Source: Autumnicola tepida
Lineage (GTDB): Bacteria > Bacteroidota > Bacteroidia > Flavobacteriales > Flavobacteriaceae
Assembly (NCBI RefSeq): GCF_031846485.1
Contig: NZ_JAVRHQ010000005.1
Coordinates: 1-64,000 of the forward strand
Reading direction: 5' to 3'
Length of the DNA: 64,000 bases
Shown here: in pieces, positions 17,460 to 25,545 of the stretch
Numbering within the stretch: the first letter of the stretch is position 1
How the letters are laid out: each line of letters begins with the position of its first letter
The notes under the pieces: model-generated
Database searches by the model: none
Seen by the model: only the letters and a program-made list of their open reading frames with translations
Told to the model about the DNA's origin: nothing
Translations under genes and position numbers: made by a program

Positions 17460-17984
17460 ATGTATCAAGATTATAAAAACGTAGAGCACGTAAAACCGGG
17501 AGGACTTGAGCTAAAAGATCGTCTTGTAGGTGTACAGCGTGTTACAAAAGTTACAAAAGGTGGTAGAGCATTTGGTTTCTCTGCTATTGTAGTAGTTGGG
17601 GATGAAAATGGTGTTGTAGGACAAGGTTTAGGTAAATCTAAAGAAGTTGCAGATGCTATTTCCAAGGCTGTAGAAGATGCTAAGAAGAATTTGGTACGTA
17701 TTCCTTTGAACAAGGGTACATTGCCTCATGAGCAAAAAGGTAAGTATGGCGGAGCAAGGGTTTTATTGCTTCCGGCTGCTACCGGTACTGGTATAATTGC
17801 CGGTGGTGCAATTCGTGCGGTACTGGAATCTGTGGGAGTACATGATGTACTTTCTAAAAACCAGGGATCTTCCAACCCTCACAACGTGGTAAAAGCAACT
17901 TTTGATGCTTTGTTACAATTGCGTAGTGCAGAAACTGTAGCCAAGCAAAGAGGAATCTCCTTAGAGAAAGTTTTTAAAGGATAA
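17460..17984 (+). CDS. rpsE: 30S ribosomal protein S5
   Basis: S5 (174 residues) shapes the mRNA entry and affects decoding fidelity. The dsRNA-binding-like domain LVGVQRVTKVTKGGRAFGF and the following GLGKSKEVADAISKA are diagnostic. rpmD follows after 13 nt. Confidence 0.97.
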   Translation: MYQDYKNVEHVKPGGLELKDRLVGVQRVTKVTKGGRAFGFSAIVVVGDENGVVGQGLGKSKEVADAISKAVEDAKKNLVRIPLNKGTLPHEQKGKYGGARVLLLPAATGTGIIAGGAIRAVLESVGVHDVLSKNQGSSNPHNVVKATFDALLQLRSAETVAKQRGISLEKVFKG

Positions 17985-17997
17985 ATCAAGGACAGAG

Positions 17998-18180
17998 ATG
18001 GGAAAGATTAAAGTTACAAAAGTAAAGAGTGCTATAAACCGTACTAAAAACCAAAAACTTGTTCTTGAGTCTTTAGGACTTAAGAAAATTGGTCAGACGG
18101 TAGAGCACCAGGACACGCCAAACATCCTTGGTATGGTAAATAAAGTTAAACATTTAGTTTCTGTAGAAGAAACAAAATAA
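17998..18180 (+). CDS. rpmD: 50S ribosomal protein L30
   Basis: L30 (60 residues) is a small 50S protein of the ferredoxin-like type. IKVTKVKSAINRTKNQK and the family-wide LGLKKIGQTVEHQDTP are seen. Standard position between rpsE and rplO. Confidence 0.96.
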   Translation: MGKIKVTKVKSAINRTKNQKLVLESLGLKKIGQTVEHQDTPNILGMVNKVKHLVSVEETK

Positions 18181-18188
18181 TAATACAC

Positions 18189-18641
18189 ATGGATTTAAGT
18201 AACTTAAGACCTGCAGAAGGTTCAGTTAAAAGTAACAGCAAGCGTGTAGGCCGCGGAGAAGGATCCGGAAAAGGAGGTACGGCAACCAGAGGACACAAAG
18301 GGGCTAAATCCCGTTCTGGTTACTCCAAGAAGATTGGATTTGAAGGAGGCCAGATGCCGCTGCAGCGTCGTGTTCCAAAATTCGGTTTCAATAACAGGAA
18401 CCGTAAAGTATACCAGGGTATAAACCTTGATACGCTTCAGGCTCTTGTAGATGAAGGTAGAATTAAGGACACCGTTGATATGGACGTGCTTGTGGAAAAC
18501 GGCCTTGCCGGAAAAAACGAGCTTGTTAAGATATTAGGTAGAGGTGAATTAAAGGCAAAGTTGAAAATATCTGTTCATAAATTTACTGCCTCAGCGAAAG
18601 AAGCTATAGAAGCTGCCGGAGGTGAAGTTGTTACTTTATAA
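18189..18641 (+). CDS. rplO: 50S ribosomal protein L15
   Basis: L15 (150 residues) is a late-assembly 50S protein. The Gly/Lys-rich N-terminal arm (GRGEGSGKGGTATRGHKG) and GFEGGQMPLQRRVPKFGF are hallmarks. It is 12 nt before secY, preserving the universal rplO-secY pair. Confidence 0.97.
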   Translation: MDLSNLRPAEGSVKSNSKRVGRGEGSGKGGTATRGHKGAKSRSGYSKKIGFEGGQMPLQRRVPKFGFNNRNRKVYQGINLDTLQALVDEGRIKDTVDMDVLVENGLAGKNELVKILGRGELKAKLKISVHKFTASAKEAIEAAGGEVVTL

Positions 18642-18653
18642 TAGATAATCAAA

Positions 18654-19991
18654 ATGAAATTCATCAATACTATTAAGAATATCTGGAAAATCGAGGAGCT
18701 AAAAAGTAGAATTTTAGTGACCCTCGGTTTACTCCTGGTATATCGCTTTGGCGCCCAGATTGTACTTCCCGGGATAGACGCTTCACAATTGTCTAACCTG
18801 GCAAGTCAAACCGATAGTGGTTTGCTGGGCCTTCTTAATGCATTTACTGGAGGGGCGTTTTCCAATGCCTCCGTTTTTGCTTTAGGGATTATGCCTTATA
18901 TTTCTGCCTCTATTGTGGTACAATTGATGGGAATTGCCATTCCTTATTTGCAAAAGCTGCAAAAGGAGGGCGAAAGCGGTAGAAGAAAGATCAATCAAAT
19001 CACCCGTTGGTTAACAATAGCTATTACCCTTGTACAGGGGCCCGGTTATATCTATAATTTGTTTGCCACCCTTCCGCAGGGTGCATTCTTGTTAGGAGAT
19101 ACTATAACCTTTGTGGCTTCTTCTGTTGTTATTCTTACCACCGGTACAATCTTCGCGATGTGGCTGGGAGAGAAAATTACAGATAAAGGTATTGGGAATG
19201 GGATTTCGTTGTTGATTATGGTTGGAATTATTGCAAGGCTGCCTTTGGCGTTCATGCAGGAATTCGCATCTAGGGTATTCGAATCTAACGGTGGGCTTAT
19301 CATGATCCTTATCGAGCTTGTTATCTGGTTCGCCATTATAATGGCCGCAGTGATGCTGGTAATGGCAGTAAGGCAAATTCCTGTGCAATATGCAAGAAGG
19401 AGTGCTTCTGGTGGTTATGAGAAGAATGTATTTGGTTCACGCCAGTACATTCCTTTAAAGCTTAACGCTTCCGGGGTTATGCCAATTATATTTGCGCAAG
19501 CCATCATGTTTATCCCTATGGCCGTTGTAGGTCTTTCAGACTCTGATACTGCTCAGGGAGTAGCCACAGCTTTCAGCGATATATTCGGATTTTGGTACAA
19601 TCTTGTGTTTGCGTTGTTGATTATTGTCTTTACATATTTCTATACGGCAATCACAGTACCTACAAATAAAATGGCTGATGATCTGAAAAGGAGCGGAGGT
19701 TTTATTCCTGGTATTCGCCCGGGAACTGAAACGGCTGAATTTTTAGACAGGGTAATGTCTCAAATCACCTTACCGGGATCCATATTCCTGGCCCTGATTG
19801 CCGTGTTCCCGGCAATCGTGGTATCACTGTTGGGTGTGCAGCAGGGATGGGCATTGTTTTTTGGTGGTACCTCGCTTTTAATTATGGTGGGAGTTGCAAT
19901 AGATACTATGCAGCAAGTGAATTCGTACCTGCTTAACAGGCATTACGACGGACTAATGAAATCAGGTAAAAACAGAAAAGCAGTAGCTTAA
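18654..19991 (+). CDS. secY: protein translocase channel subunit SecY
   Basis: SecY (445 residues) is the ten-helix pore of the Sec translocon in the inner membrane. The start with IWKIEELKSRI, the plug region GLLNAFTGGAFSNASVFALG and the cytosolic loop FIPGIRPGTETAEFLD are conserved. Length equals the family norm. It is co-transcribed behind rplO. A heptamer repeat array starts 2 nt after its stop and separates it from infA by 105 nt. Confidence 0.98.
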   Translation: MKFINTIKNIWKIEELKSRILVTLGLLLVYRFGAQIVLPGIDASQLSNLASQTDSGLLGLLNAFTGGAFSNASVFALGIMPYISASIVVQLMGIAIPYLQKLQKEGESGRRKINQITRWLTIAITLVQGPGYIYNLFATLPQGAFLLGDTITFVASSVVILTTGTIFAMWLGEKITDKGIGNGISLLIMVGIIARLPLAFMQEFASRVFESNGGLIMILIELVIWFAIIMAAVMLVMAVRQIPVQYARRSASGGYEKNVFGSRQYIPLKLNASGVMPIIFAQAIMFIPMAVVGLSDSDTAQGVATAFSDIFGFWYNLVFALLIIVFTYFYTAITVPTNKMADDLKRSGGFIPGIRPGTETAEFLDRVMSQITLPGSIFLALIAVFPAIVVSLLGVQQGWALFFGGTSLLIMVGVAIDTMQQVNSYLLNRHYDGLMKSGKNRKAVA

Positions 19992-19992
19992 T

Positions 19993-20085
19993 TAGAGAGT
20001 AGTAGTTAGTAATTAGTCATTAGAAATGCGTAGGATGGTTATGCATGAAATGAAAATCTAAAAACTACGAACTAACAACTAAACT
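19993..20085. repeat. inverted pair of heptamer arrays (TAG/CTA type)
   Basis: Five 7-bp units, each starting TAG, occupy 19993-20027. After a 30-nt centre, four units starting CTA occupy 20058-20085. CTA is the reverse complement of TAG, so the half-arrays are inverted relative to each other while most other positions vary. The element starts 2 nt after the secY stop and fills most of the gap to infA. Confidence 0.8.
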
Positions 20086-20096
20086 ATAAAGTAAAT

Positions 20097-20312
20097 ATGG
20101 CAAAACAACCGGCAATTGAACAGGATGGGACTATAATTGAAGCATTATCCAATGCGATGTTCCGCGTTGAACTGGAAAACGGCCACGTGGTCACCGCTCA
20201 TATCTCTGGTAAAATGCGCATGCATTACATTAAATTATTGCCAGGGGATAAGGTGAAACTTGAAATGAGTCCTTACGATTTAACTAAGGCGCGAATTACA
20301 TACAGATACTAA
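20097..20312 (+). CDS. infA: translation initiation factor IF-1
   Basis: IF-1 (71 residues) is a single OB-fold that occupies the 30S A site during initiation. IEQDGTIIEALSNAMFRVEL, then HISGKMRMHYI and the final KARITYRY are diagnostic. It is after secY and before rpmJ as in most bacteria. A separate promoter for the following rpmJ group lies just downstream. Confidence 0.98.
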   Translation: MAKQPAIEQDGTIIEALSNAMFRVELENGHVVTAHISGKMRMHYIKLLPGDKVKLEMSPYDLTKARITYRY

Positions 20313-20321
20313 ATTCAAAAA

Positions 20322-20354
20322 TTTTAGCTATTTAATATATTTTCAGTACTTTTG
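20322..20354 (+). promoter_or_regulatory. internal promoter of the rpmJ-rpsM-rpsK-rpsD-rpoA-rplQ group
   Basis: TACTTTTG at 20347-20354 matches the TAnnTTTG box. The upstream element, at the right distance, is a weaker TTTTAG (20322-20327). It would give a leader of about 75 nt before rpmJ, which contains the stem-loop at 20376-20414. Confidence 0.6.
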
Positions 20355-20375
20355 CAACCTGAAAAAATTATGTAG

Positions 20376-20414
20376 CCGAACATATTGGACGTAGAGTTAC
20401 GATTTTATGTCCGG
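20376..20414 (+). promoter_or_regulatory. nested stem-loop in the rpmJ leader
   Basis: CCGAACATA (20376-20384) pairs with TATGTCCGG (20406-20414) over 8 of 9 positions. Inside it, CGTA (20390-20393) pairs with TACG (20398-20401) around a GAGT loop. Its place ahead of the alpha-operon genes suggests a ribosomal-protein-binding leader (S4 does this in E. coli and Bacillus). The role is inferred; the pairing is seen. Confidence 0.5.
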
Positions 20415-20435
20415 TAAACATAAAAAACTGAAGAG

Positions 20436-20552
20436 ATGAAAGTTAGAGCATCAATAAAGAAAAGAAGTGCCGACTGCAAAATTGTACGCAGGAAAGGGCG
20501 CCTTTACGTAATTAACAAAAAGAATCCTAGATTTAAACAAAGACAAGGCTAA
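20436..20552 (+). CDS. rpmJ: 50S ribosomal protein L36, zinc-free form
   Basis: A 38-residue protein starting MKVRASIKKRSADCKIVRRK and ending NPRFKQRQG is clearly L36. Of the four usual zinc ligands only one Cys is kept: the others are Ser, Asn and Phe, so this is the zinc-free form. It starts after a structured leader and ends 2 nt before rpsM. Confidence 0.95.
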   Translation: MKVRASIKKRSADCKIVRRKGRLYVINKKNPRFKQRQG

Positions 20553-20554
20553 TT

Positions 20555-20929
20555 ATGGCAAGAATTGCAGGGGTTGATATACCTAAACAAAAGCGAGGAG
20601 TTATAGCATTGACCTATATCTTCGGAATTGGCAAAAGCAGGGCTCAAAGCATCCTGGAAGAGGCTAAAGTAGATGAGAGTAAAAAGGTTTCCGATTGGGA
20701 CGATGATGAAATTGGCCGTATTCGTGAAGCTGTAGGTAATTATACAATCGAAGGAGAATTACGTACTGAGGTTCAAATGAGTATCAAACGTCTGATGGAT
20801 ATTGGATGTTACAGAGGGATCAGGCATAGATCTGGTTTGCCGCTAAGAGGTCAGAGAACCAAAAATAACTCAAGAACCAGAAAAGGTAGAAGAAAAACAG
20901 TTGCTAACAAGAAAAAAGCAACTAAATAG
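20555..20929 (+). CDS. rpsM: 30S ribosomal protein S13
   Basis: S13 (124 residues) contacts the P-site tRNA and forms bridges to the 50S. MARIAGVDIPKQKRGVIAL and the C-terminal RHRSGLPLRGQRTKNNSRTR are diagnostic. It is 2 nt after rpmJ and 8 nt before rpsK. Confidence 0.98.
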   Translation: MARIAGVDIPKQKRGVIALTYIFGIGKSRAQSILEEAKVDESKKVSDWDDDEIGRIREAVGNYTIEGELRTEVQMSIKRLMDIGCYRGIRHRSGLPLRGQRTKNNSRTRKGRRKTVANKKKATK

Positions 20930-20937
20930 TAAGTAAT

Positions 20938-21333
20938 ATGGCAAAGGCAACTAAAAAAACTGTTCAGAAGAAACGTAAAGTTAACGTTGAGGCTAATGGA
21001 GAGGCTCATGTTACTGCTTCTTTCAACAATATCATTATCTCTTTGACAAATAAAAAAGGAGATGTGGTTTCCTGGTCTTCAGCTGGAAAAATGGGCTTTA
21101 GAGGTTCCAAAAAGAACACTCCTTACGCTGCACAGTTAGCTGCGGAAGATGCTTCTAAAGTAGCTCATGAGGCTGGATTGCGTAAAGTAAAGGTTTACGT
21201 AAAAGGACCTGGGAATGGTAGGGAATCTGCAATTCGTTCTATTCATAATAGCGGGATAGAAGTTACCGAGATTGTAGATGTTACTCCACTTCCACACAAC
21301 GGATGTCGTCCTCCTAAGAGACGTAGAGTTTAA
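20938..21333 (+). CDS. rpsK: 30S ribosomal protein S11
   Basis: S11 (131 residues) shapes the platform next to the Shine-Dalgarno helix. HVTASFNNIIISLTNKKGDV, VKGPGNGRESAIR and the basic end PHNGCRPPKRRRV match. The 90-nt gap to rpsD is longer than other gaps in this group and can form a hairpin. Confidence 0.98.
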   Translation: MAKATKKTVQKKRKVNVEANGEAHVTASFNNIIISLTNKKGDVVSWSSAGKMGFRGSKKNTPYAAQLAAEDASKVAHEAGLRKVKVYVKGPGNGRESAIRSIHNSGIEVTEIVDVTPLPHNGCRPPKRRRV

Positions 21334-21353
21334 TAAACACGTATAAACAACAG

Positions 21354-21406
21354 GAAAGGAAATTACGATTATCGAAGGAAAGCGACCTTAATTCATAATC
21401 CCTTTC
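21354..21406 (+). promoter_or_regulatory. possible structured leader before rpsD
   Basis: GAAAGG (21354-21359) pairs with CCTTTC (21401-21406), and inside, ATTA (21362-21365) pairs with TAAT (21396-21399). A small CGA-TTA-TCG hairpin (21366-21374) sits in the loop. S4 commonly autoregulates through structures near its gene, so this could be such a site. The pairing is modest and no experiment-like evidence exists here. Confidence 0.35.
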
Positions 21407-21423
21407 TTATAAATTACAATTTA

Positions 21424-22029
21424 ATGGCAAGATATACTGGTCCAAAGACTAAAATAGCCCGTAAATTCGGTGAAGCTATTTTCGGAGATGACAAGTCTTT
21501 TGAAAAAAGAAATTATCCTCCGGGACAGCACGGTAACAACCGTCGTCGCGGGAAAAAATCTGAATACGCTATCCAGTTGATGGAAAAGCAAAAAGCAAAG
21601 TATACCTACGGTATCCTTGAGCGTCAATTCAGAAACATGTTTGAAAAAGCAACCAGATCAAACGGAATTACCGGTGAGGTGCTTTTACAATTATGTGAAT
21701 CACGTTTGGATAACGTTGTTTACAGAATGGGCATTGCACCTTCCAGAAGGGCTGCAAGGCAATTAGTGTCTCATAGGCACATAACCGTAAATGGGGAGTT
21801 AGTTAATATTCCTTCTTACCATTTGAAGGCGGGAGATGTTGTAAGCGTAAGAGAAAAGTCTAAATCTTTACAGGCAATCCAGGATTCACTGGCAAATTCA
21901 AGCAGTGTTTATGAGTGGATTACCTGGAATAATGAGAAAAAAGAAGGAACTTTCGTGTCTGTACCAGGAAGGGTTCAGATTCCGGAAAATATAAATGAAC
22001 AATTCATCGTCGAATTATATTCGAAATAA
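21424..22029 (+). CDS. rpsD: 30S ribosomal protein S4
   Basis: S4 (201 residues) starts 30S assembly and is a known translational regulator in other bacteria. MARYTGPKTKIARKFGE, YPPGQHG and the S4 RNA-binding domain ESRLDNVVYRMGIAPSRRAA followed by SHRHITVNG are clear. rpoA is 20 nt downstream. Confidence 0.98.
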   Translation: MARYTGPKTKIARKFGEAIFGDDKSFEKRNYPPGQHGNNRRRGKKSEYAIQLMEKQKAKYTYGILERQFRNMFEKATRSNGITGEVLLQLCESRLDNVVYRMGIAPSRRAARQLVSHRHITVNGELVNIPSYHLKAGDVVSVREKSKSLQAIQDSLANSSSVYEWITWNNEKKEGTFVSVPGRVQIPENINEQFIVELYSK

Positions 22030-22049
22030 TAATTCACAGAAGTCGTAAT

Positions 22050-23042
22050 ATGGCAATACTAAATTTTCAGAAGCCCGATAAAGTTATAATGATTGATTCA
22101 ACAGATTTTGAAGGGAAATTTGAGTTTCGCCCTTTGGAACCTGGTTATGGATTAACTGTTGGTAACGCTTTAAGAAGAGTGCTGTTATCTTCATTAGAAG
22201 GATTCGCGATCACTTCAGTTCGTATTGAAGGAGTTGAGCACGAATTCTCTACTATCCCGGGAGTGGTAGAAGATGTAACAGAAATTATACTAAATCTGAA
22301 GCAAGTCAGGTTTAAGAGGCAAATTGATGAAATAGATAACGAAGCCGTTACAATTTCTGTTTCCGGTGAGGATCAACTTACCGCTGGTCATTTCCAGAAG
22401 TTTATCTCAGGTTTTCAGGTGTTAAATCCTGATCTTGTAATTTGTCACCTGGACAAAAAGGTAAACATCAACATGGAAATCACTATTGAAAAAGGTAGAG
22501 GTTACGTTCCGGCTGAAGAAAATAAAAAGTCCAATGCGCCTTTAGGTACTATCTTCACAGATTCTATTTACACTCCCATTAAGAATGTGAAGTACAGTAT
22601 TGAAAACTATCGTGTAGAGCAGAAAACCGATTATGAAAAACTGGTTTTTGAAATTATTAGCGATGGTTCTATTCACCCTAAAGATGCTTTAACCGAAGCT
22701 GCAAAAACACTAATCCACCACTTTATGTTGTTCTCTGATGAACGCATAACTTTGGAGGCTGATGAAATTGCTCAAACTGAAACTTATGATGAAGAATCCC
22801 TTCACATGAGGCAATTATTGAAAACCAAACTGGTTGATATGGACCTTTCAGTAAGGGCGTTGAATTGTTTAAAAGCAGCTGAAGTGGATACCCTTGGTGA
22901 CCTTGTATCGTATAACAAGAATGATCTTATGAAATTCAGAAACTTTGGTAAGAAGTCTTTGACTGAACTTGAAGAGCTTGTTAACAACAAAGGTTTAAAC
23001 TTTGGTATGGACCTTTCAAAATATAAATTAGATAAAGACTAA
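22050..23042 (+). CDS. rpoA: RNA polymerase alpha subunit
   Basis: The alpha subunit (330 residues) scaffolds the polymerase core and contacts promoters and activators. The N-terminal dimerisation domain contains EPGYGLTVGNALRRVLLSS. The C-terminal domain (about 250-320) carries SVRALNCLKAAEVDTLGDL and FGKKSLTELEE. A heptamer repeat array begins 3 nt after the stop, giving an 88-nt gap to rplQ. Confidence 0.98.
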   Translation: MAILNFQKPDKVIMIDSTDFEGKFEFRPLEPGYGLTVGNALRRVLLSSLEGFAITSVRIEGVEHEFSTIPGVVEDVTEIILNLKQVRFKRQIDEIDNEAVTISVSGEDQLTAGHFQKFISGFQVLNPDLVICHLDKKVNINMEITIEKGRGYVPAEENKKSNAPLGTIFTDSIYTPIKNVKYSIENYRVEQKTDYEKLVFEIISDGSIHPKDALTEAAKTLIHHFMLFSDERITLEADEIAQTETYDEESLHMRQLLKTKLVDMDLSVRALNCLKAAEVDTLGDLVSYNKNDLMKFRNFGKKSLTELEELVNNKGLNFGMDLSKYKLDKD

Positions 23043-23044
23043 AA

Positions 23045-23124
23045 TTAGACGTAAGACTTTAGATTGAAGGCGTGAGACTTTTGTGTGGCGTCGTCTAAAA
23101 TCTAACTCTAACATCTAACATCTT
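23045..23124. repeat. inverted pair of heptamer arrays (TTAG/CTAA type)
   Basis: Left half: five units of period 7 (23045-23079), consensus near TTAGACT. Right half: units starting CTAA at 23095, 23102, 23108 and 23115, spacing 7, 6 and 7. The motifs are reverse complements, so the half-arrays are inverted around a short centre. The element starts 3 nt after the rpoA stop and ends 6 nt before rplQ. Confidence 0.78.
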
Positions 23125-23130
23125 ATAAAA

Positions 23131-23643
23131 ATGAGACACGGAAAGAAAATAAATCATTTAGGAAGAAAAACTGCGCATCGCAAGTCTATGTTGGCGAATA
23201 TGGCGTGTTCCCTAATTGAGCATAAACGAATAAATACCACTGTTGCCAAAGCTAAGGCTTTAAGGGTATTTGTAGAGCCTTTAGTAACCAAGTCTAAAGA
23301 GGATACCACTCATAACAGAAGGATTGTTTTCAGTAAACTTCGCAGTAAAGAATCAGTGAGTGAATTGTTTCGCGATGTGGCACCAAAAGTTGGTGACCGT
23401 CCGGGAGGATACACCAGGATCATAAAACTGGGGAACAGGCTTGGGGATAATGCAGATATGGCTATGATAGAACTTGTAGATTATAATGAGACCTACAACC
23501 TTGAGAAGCCTGAGAAGAAGAAATCTACTCGTAGAGCAGGTAGAAAAAAAGCTACTACTTCTTCTACTGAAACTGCACCGCAGGCAGAAACAAAATCTGA
23601 GGAAACAAATTCAGAACCTAAAGAAGATAAAAAAGAGGAATAA
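23131..23643 (+). CDS. rplQ: 50S ribosomal protein L17 with C-terminal extension
   Basis: L17 sits at the tunnel exit. The core MRHGKKINHLGRKTAHRKSM to about residue 120 is standard. Total length is 170 because of a tail of some 50 residues rich in Lys, Thr, Ser and Glu, likely disordered. It ends the super-operon, being followed by a strong intrinsic terminator. Confidence 0.97.
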   Translation: MRHGKKINHLGRKTAHRKSMLANMACSLIEHKRINTTVAKAKALRVFVEPLVTKSKEDTTHNRRIVFSKLRSKESVSELFRDVAPKVGDRPGGYTRIIKLGNRLGDNADMAMIELVDYNETYNLEKPEKKKSTRRAGRKKATTSSTETAPQAETKSEETNSEPKEDKKEE

Positions 23644-23673
23644 AAATGAATCTTTTAAGTCATCGATAATTTT

Positions 23674-23708
23674 AAAAAGGATAAGCTCTGTGAGTTTATC
23701 CTTTTTTT
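23674..23708 (+). terminator. intrinsic terminator after rplQ
   Basis: A 15-bp stem (23674-23688 with 23692-23706, one G-U pair) with a 3-nt loop ends in a run of T residues to 23708. It closes the ribosomal super-operon. Confidence 0.92.
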
Positions 23709-23782
23709 ATATAATAGTATCTTAGCCTTTACTGAAGGTAAATAAAAATAACAACACAACAACCAGTTAAGCAGGATTAACG

Positions 23783-24895
23783 ATGAAGTATCAAACAAGA
23801 AAAAAGGCGATTATTTTACTGGCAGACGGAACCATCTTCCATGGCAAAGCGGTGGGAGATAAAGACGGTAGTGCCGTGGGAGAGGTTTGCTTTAACACCG
23901 GAATGTCCGGTTATCAGGAAATTTTTACTGACCCTTCCTATTTCGGTCAGATCATGGTGACCACCAATGCCCATATTGGGAATTACGGGACTAACGAGAA
24001 TGAAGAGGAAGCAGATACTGCCCAAATCTCGGGGCTGGTGTGTAAAAACTTCAGTTATTACCATTCGCGGCCGGCAGCCGATATGCCGTTGAAGGATTTC
24101 CTGGATAAGAGCGACCTGTTTGCTATTTCTGATGTAGATACACGGGCGCTGGTAACTTACATCCGTGAAAATGGCGCCATGAACGCTATTATTTCTACCG
24201 ATGTGGATAATATTGAAGGCCTTAAAAAACAATTGGCCGAAGTTCCCGATATGAACGGCCTTGAACTGGCTTCAAAAGTTTCTACAAAAGAGCCTTATTT
24301 CTTCGGAAAAGAAGATGCTTCCTATAAAGTTGCAGTTTTGGATGTGGGGGTTAAAAGAAGCATTGTCAGGCATCTTGCTAACAGGGATGTTTATTGTAAA
24401 GTTTTTCCATACGATACAAGTTATGCTGAAATGAAAGCCTGGGAGCCTGATGGATACCTGCTGTCTAACGGGCCCGGGGATCCGCAACCACTGGATAATG
24501 CTATCCAGGTGGCCAAGGATATTATGGCAGAAGATAGGCCCCTTTTTGGTATTTGTCTGGGGCATCAGATTATAGCGCTTGCAAATGGAATTGGCACCTA
24601 CAAAATGCATCAGGGGCATCGCGGGATAAATCATCCTATTCTTAACCTGCAAACCGGGAAAGGGGAAATCACTTCTCAAAACCATGGTTTTTCAGTTAAT
24701 AAAGAGGAAACCGAATCGCATCCCGGTGTGGAAGTTACCCATACGCATTTAAACGACAATACAGTGGCCGGGCTTAAAATGAAAAATAAGAACTGCTTCT
24801 CGGTACAATACCACCCTGAGGCAAGCCCGGGGCCTAATGATGCGCACTACTTATTCGATGAGTTCATGCAGCGGCTGCAGGGGGCAAAGGCATAA
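23783..24895 (+). CDS. carA: carbamoyl-phosphate synthase small subunit
   Basis: CarA (370 residues) is the glutamine amidotransferase subunit that feeds ammonia to CarB for carbamoyl phosphate, a precursor of arginine and pyrimidines. The N-terminal half has FNTGMSGYQEIFTDPSY. The class I glutaminase half has LLSNGPGDP, the nucleophile Cys in FGICLGHQ, and the His/Glu of QYHPEASPG. carB is not in the window. The gene is flanked by terminators, so it is probably monocistronic. No promoter box is evident. Confidence 0.97.
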   Translation: MKYQTRKKAIILLADGTIFHGKAVGDKDGSAVGEVCFNTGMSGYQEIFTDPSYFGQIMVTTNAHIGNYGTNENEEEADTAQISGLVCKNFSYYHSRPAADMPLKDFLDKSDLFAISDVDTRALVTYIRENGAMNAIISTDVDNIEGLKKQLAEVPDMNGLELASKVSTKEPYFFGKEDASYKVAVLDVGVKRSIVRHLANRDVYCKVFPYDTSYAEMKAWEPDGYLLSNGPGDPQPLDNAIQVAKDIMAEDRPLFGICLGHQIIALANGIGTYKMHQGHRGINHPILNLQTGKGEITSQNHGFSVNKEETESHPGVEVTHTHLNDNTVAGLKMKNKNCFSVQYHPEASPGPNDAHYLFDEFMQRLQGAKA

Positions 24896-24915
24896 AATGA
24901 TTTAAAATTTAATCG

Positions 24916-24947
24916 AAGGGCCGGAATGGTATAATTCCGGCCCTTTT
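24916..24947 (+). terminator. intrinsic terminator after carA
   Basis: A 12-bp GC-rich perfect stem (24916-24927 with 24934-24945), loop of 6, then T residues. It is 20 nt past the carA stop. Confidence 0.9.
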
Positions 24948-24970
24948 ACTTTTAACGTTTTCCTCTAAAA

Positions 24971-24978
24971 TAAATTTG
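24971..24978 (+). promoter_or_regulatory. -7 promoter box of the following envelope gene
   Basis: TAAATTTG matches TAnnTTTG, with a T-rich stretch at the -33 distance. Start of transcription would be about 45 nt before the ATG at 25033. Confidence 0.5.
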
Positions 24979-25032
24979 TTGTTGTTGATAATTGCTCTAG
25001 TTTTAGGACTTCAATATATTTATCAATCAACA

Positions 25033-25545
25033 ATGAAAAAATTATTACTTGTTTTTGCCCTTTTTGCAGGGCTCAGCTCTTTTGGGCAACAAACCACCAA
25101 TCAGTTTTCTTTAAATTTTTTAACGCCTTCAGCCGAATATGAATTAGCTGTGGGAGATAATGCTTCTGTAGATTTTATTGGAGGTGTCGCTTTTGCATAC
25201 CGTCATGTATTCGACGAATCCGACTATGGTATTTTCCCTCAGTTTATGGGGCAGTACCGGTATTATTATAATTTTAAAAACAGAATTAGAAAAGCTAAGA
25301 ATGTCTCAAATAATAGCGGGAATTATATTGCGGCAGTAGCTCTGCTTTCCAGTGGGAATTCGGTACTTGGAGACCTGGACCTTAGCAGTAATTACGATGG
25401 ATTTGTAGGGCCTGCCTGGGGACTGCAAAGGGTATATGGGAAAACATTCAAGCTTAACCTCAATCTGGGTCTGGGCTACGGTTTTAACGATGTAGATTCT
25501 TATTTGGCGCCGCTGGTTAGTTTACAGTTAGGTTTTAAACTGTGA
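25033..25545 (+). CDS. small secreted, probable outer-membrane beta-barrel protein
   Basis: The 170-residue product starts with a clear Sec signal peptide (about residues 1-19, ending FGQQ). The rest alternates hydrophobic and polar residues and is Gly/Tyr/Asn-rich, with YRYYYNFKNRIRKA and LNLNLGLGYGFND, as in small 8-strand barrels. I chose ATG 25033; an upstream in-frame TTG at 24976 would lie inside the promoter box and precede the signal peptide. No specific function is recognised. It stands alone between carA and eno. Confidence 0.7.
   Translation: MKKLLLVFALFAGLSSFGQQTTNQFSLNFLTPSAEYELAVGDNASVDFIGGVAFAYRHVFDESDYGIFPQFMGQYRYYYNFKNRIRKAKNVSNNSGNYIAAVALLSSGNSVLGDLDLSSNYDGFVGPAWGLQRVYGKTFKLNLNLGLGYGFNDVDSYLAPLVSLQLGFKL

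Noticed and set aside
19052..19388. Two minus-strand frames inside secY
   Set aside because: Shadows of a strongly constrained gene, with no initiation context.
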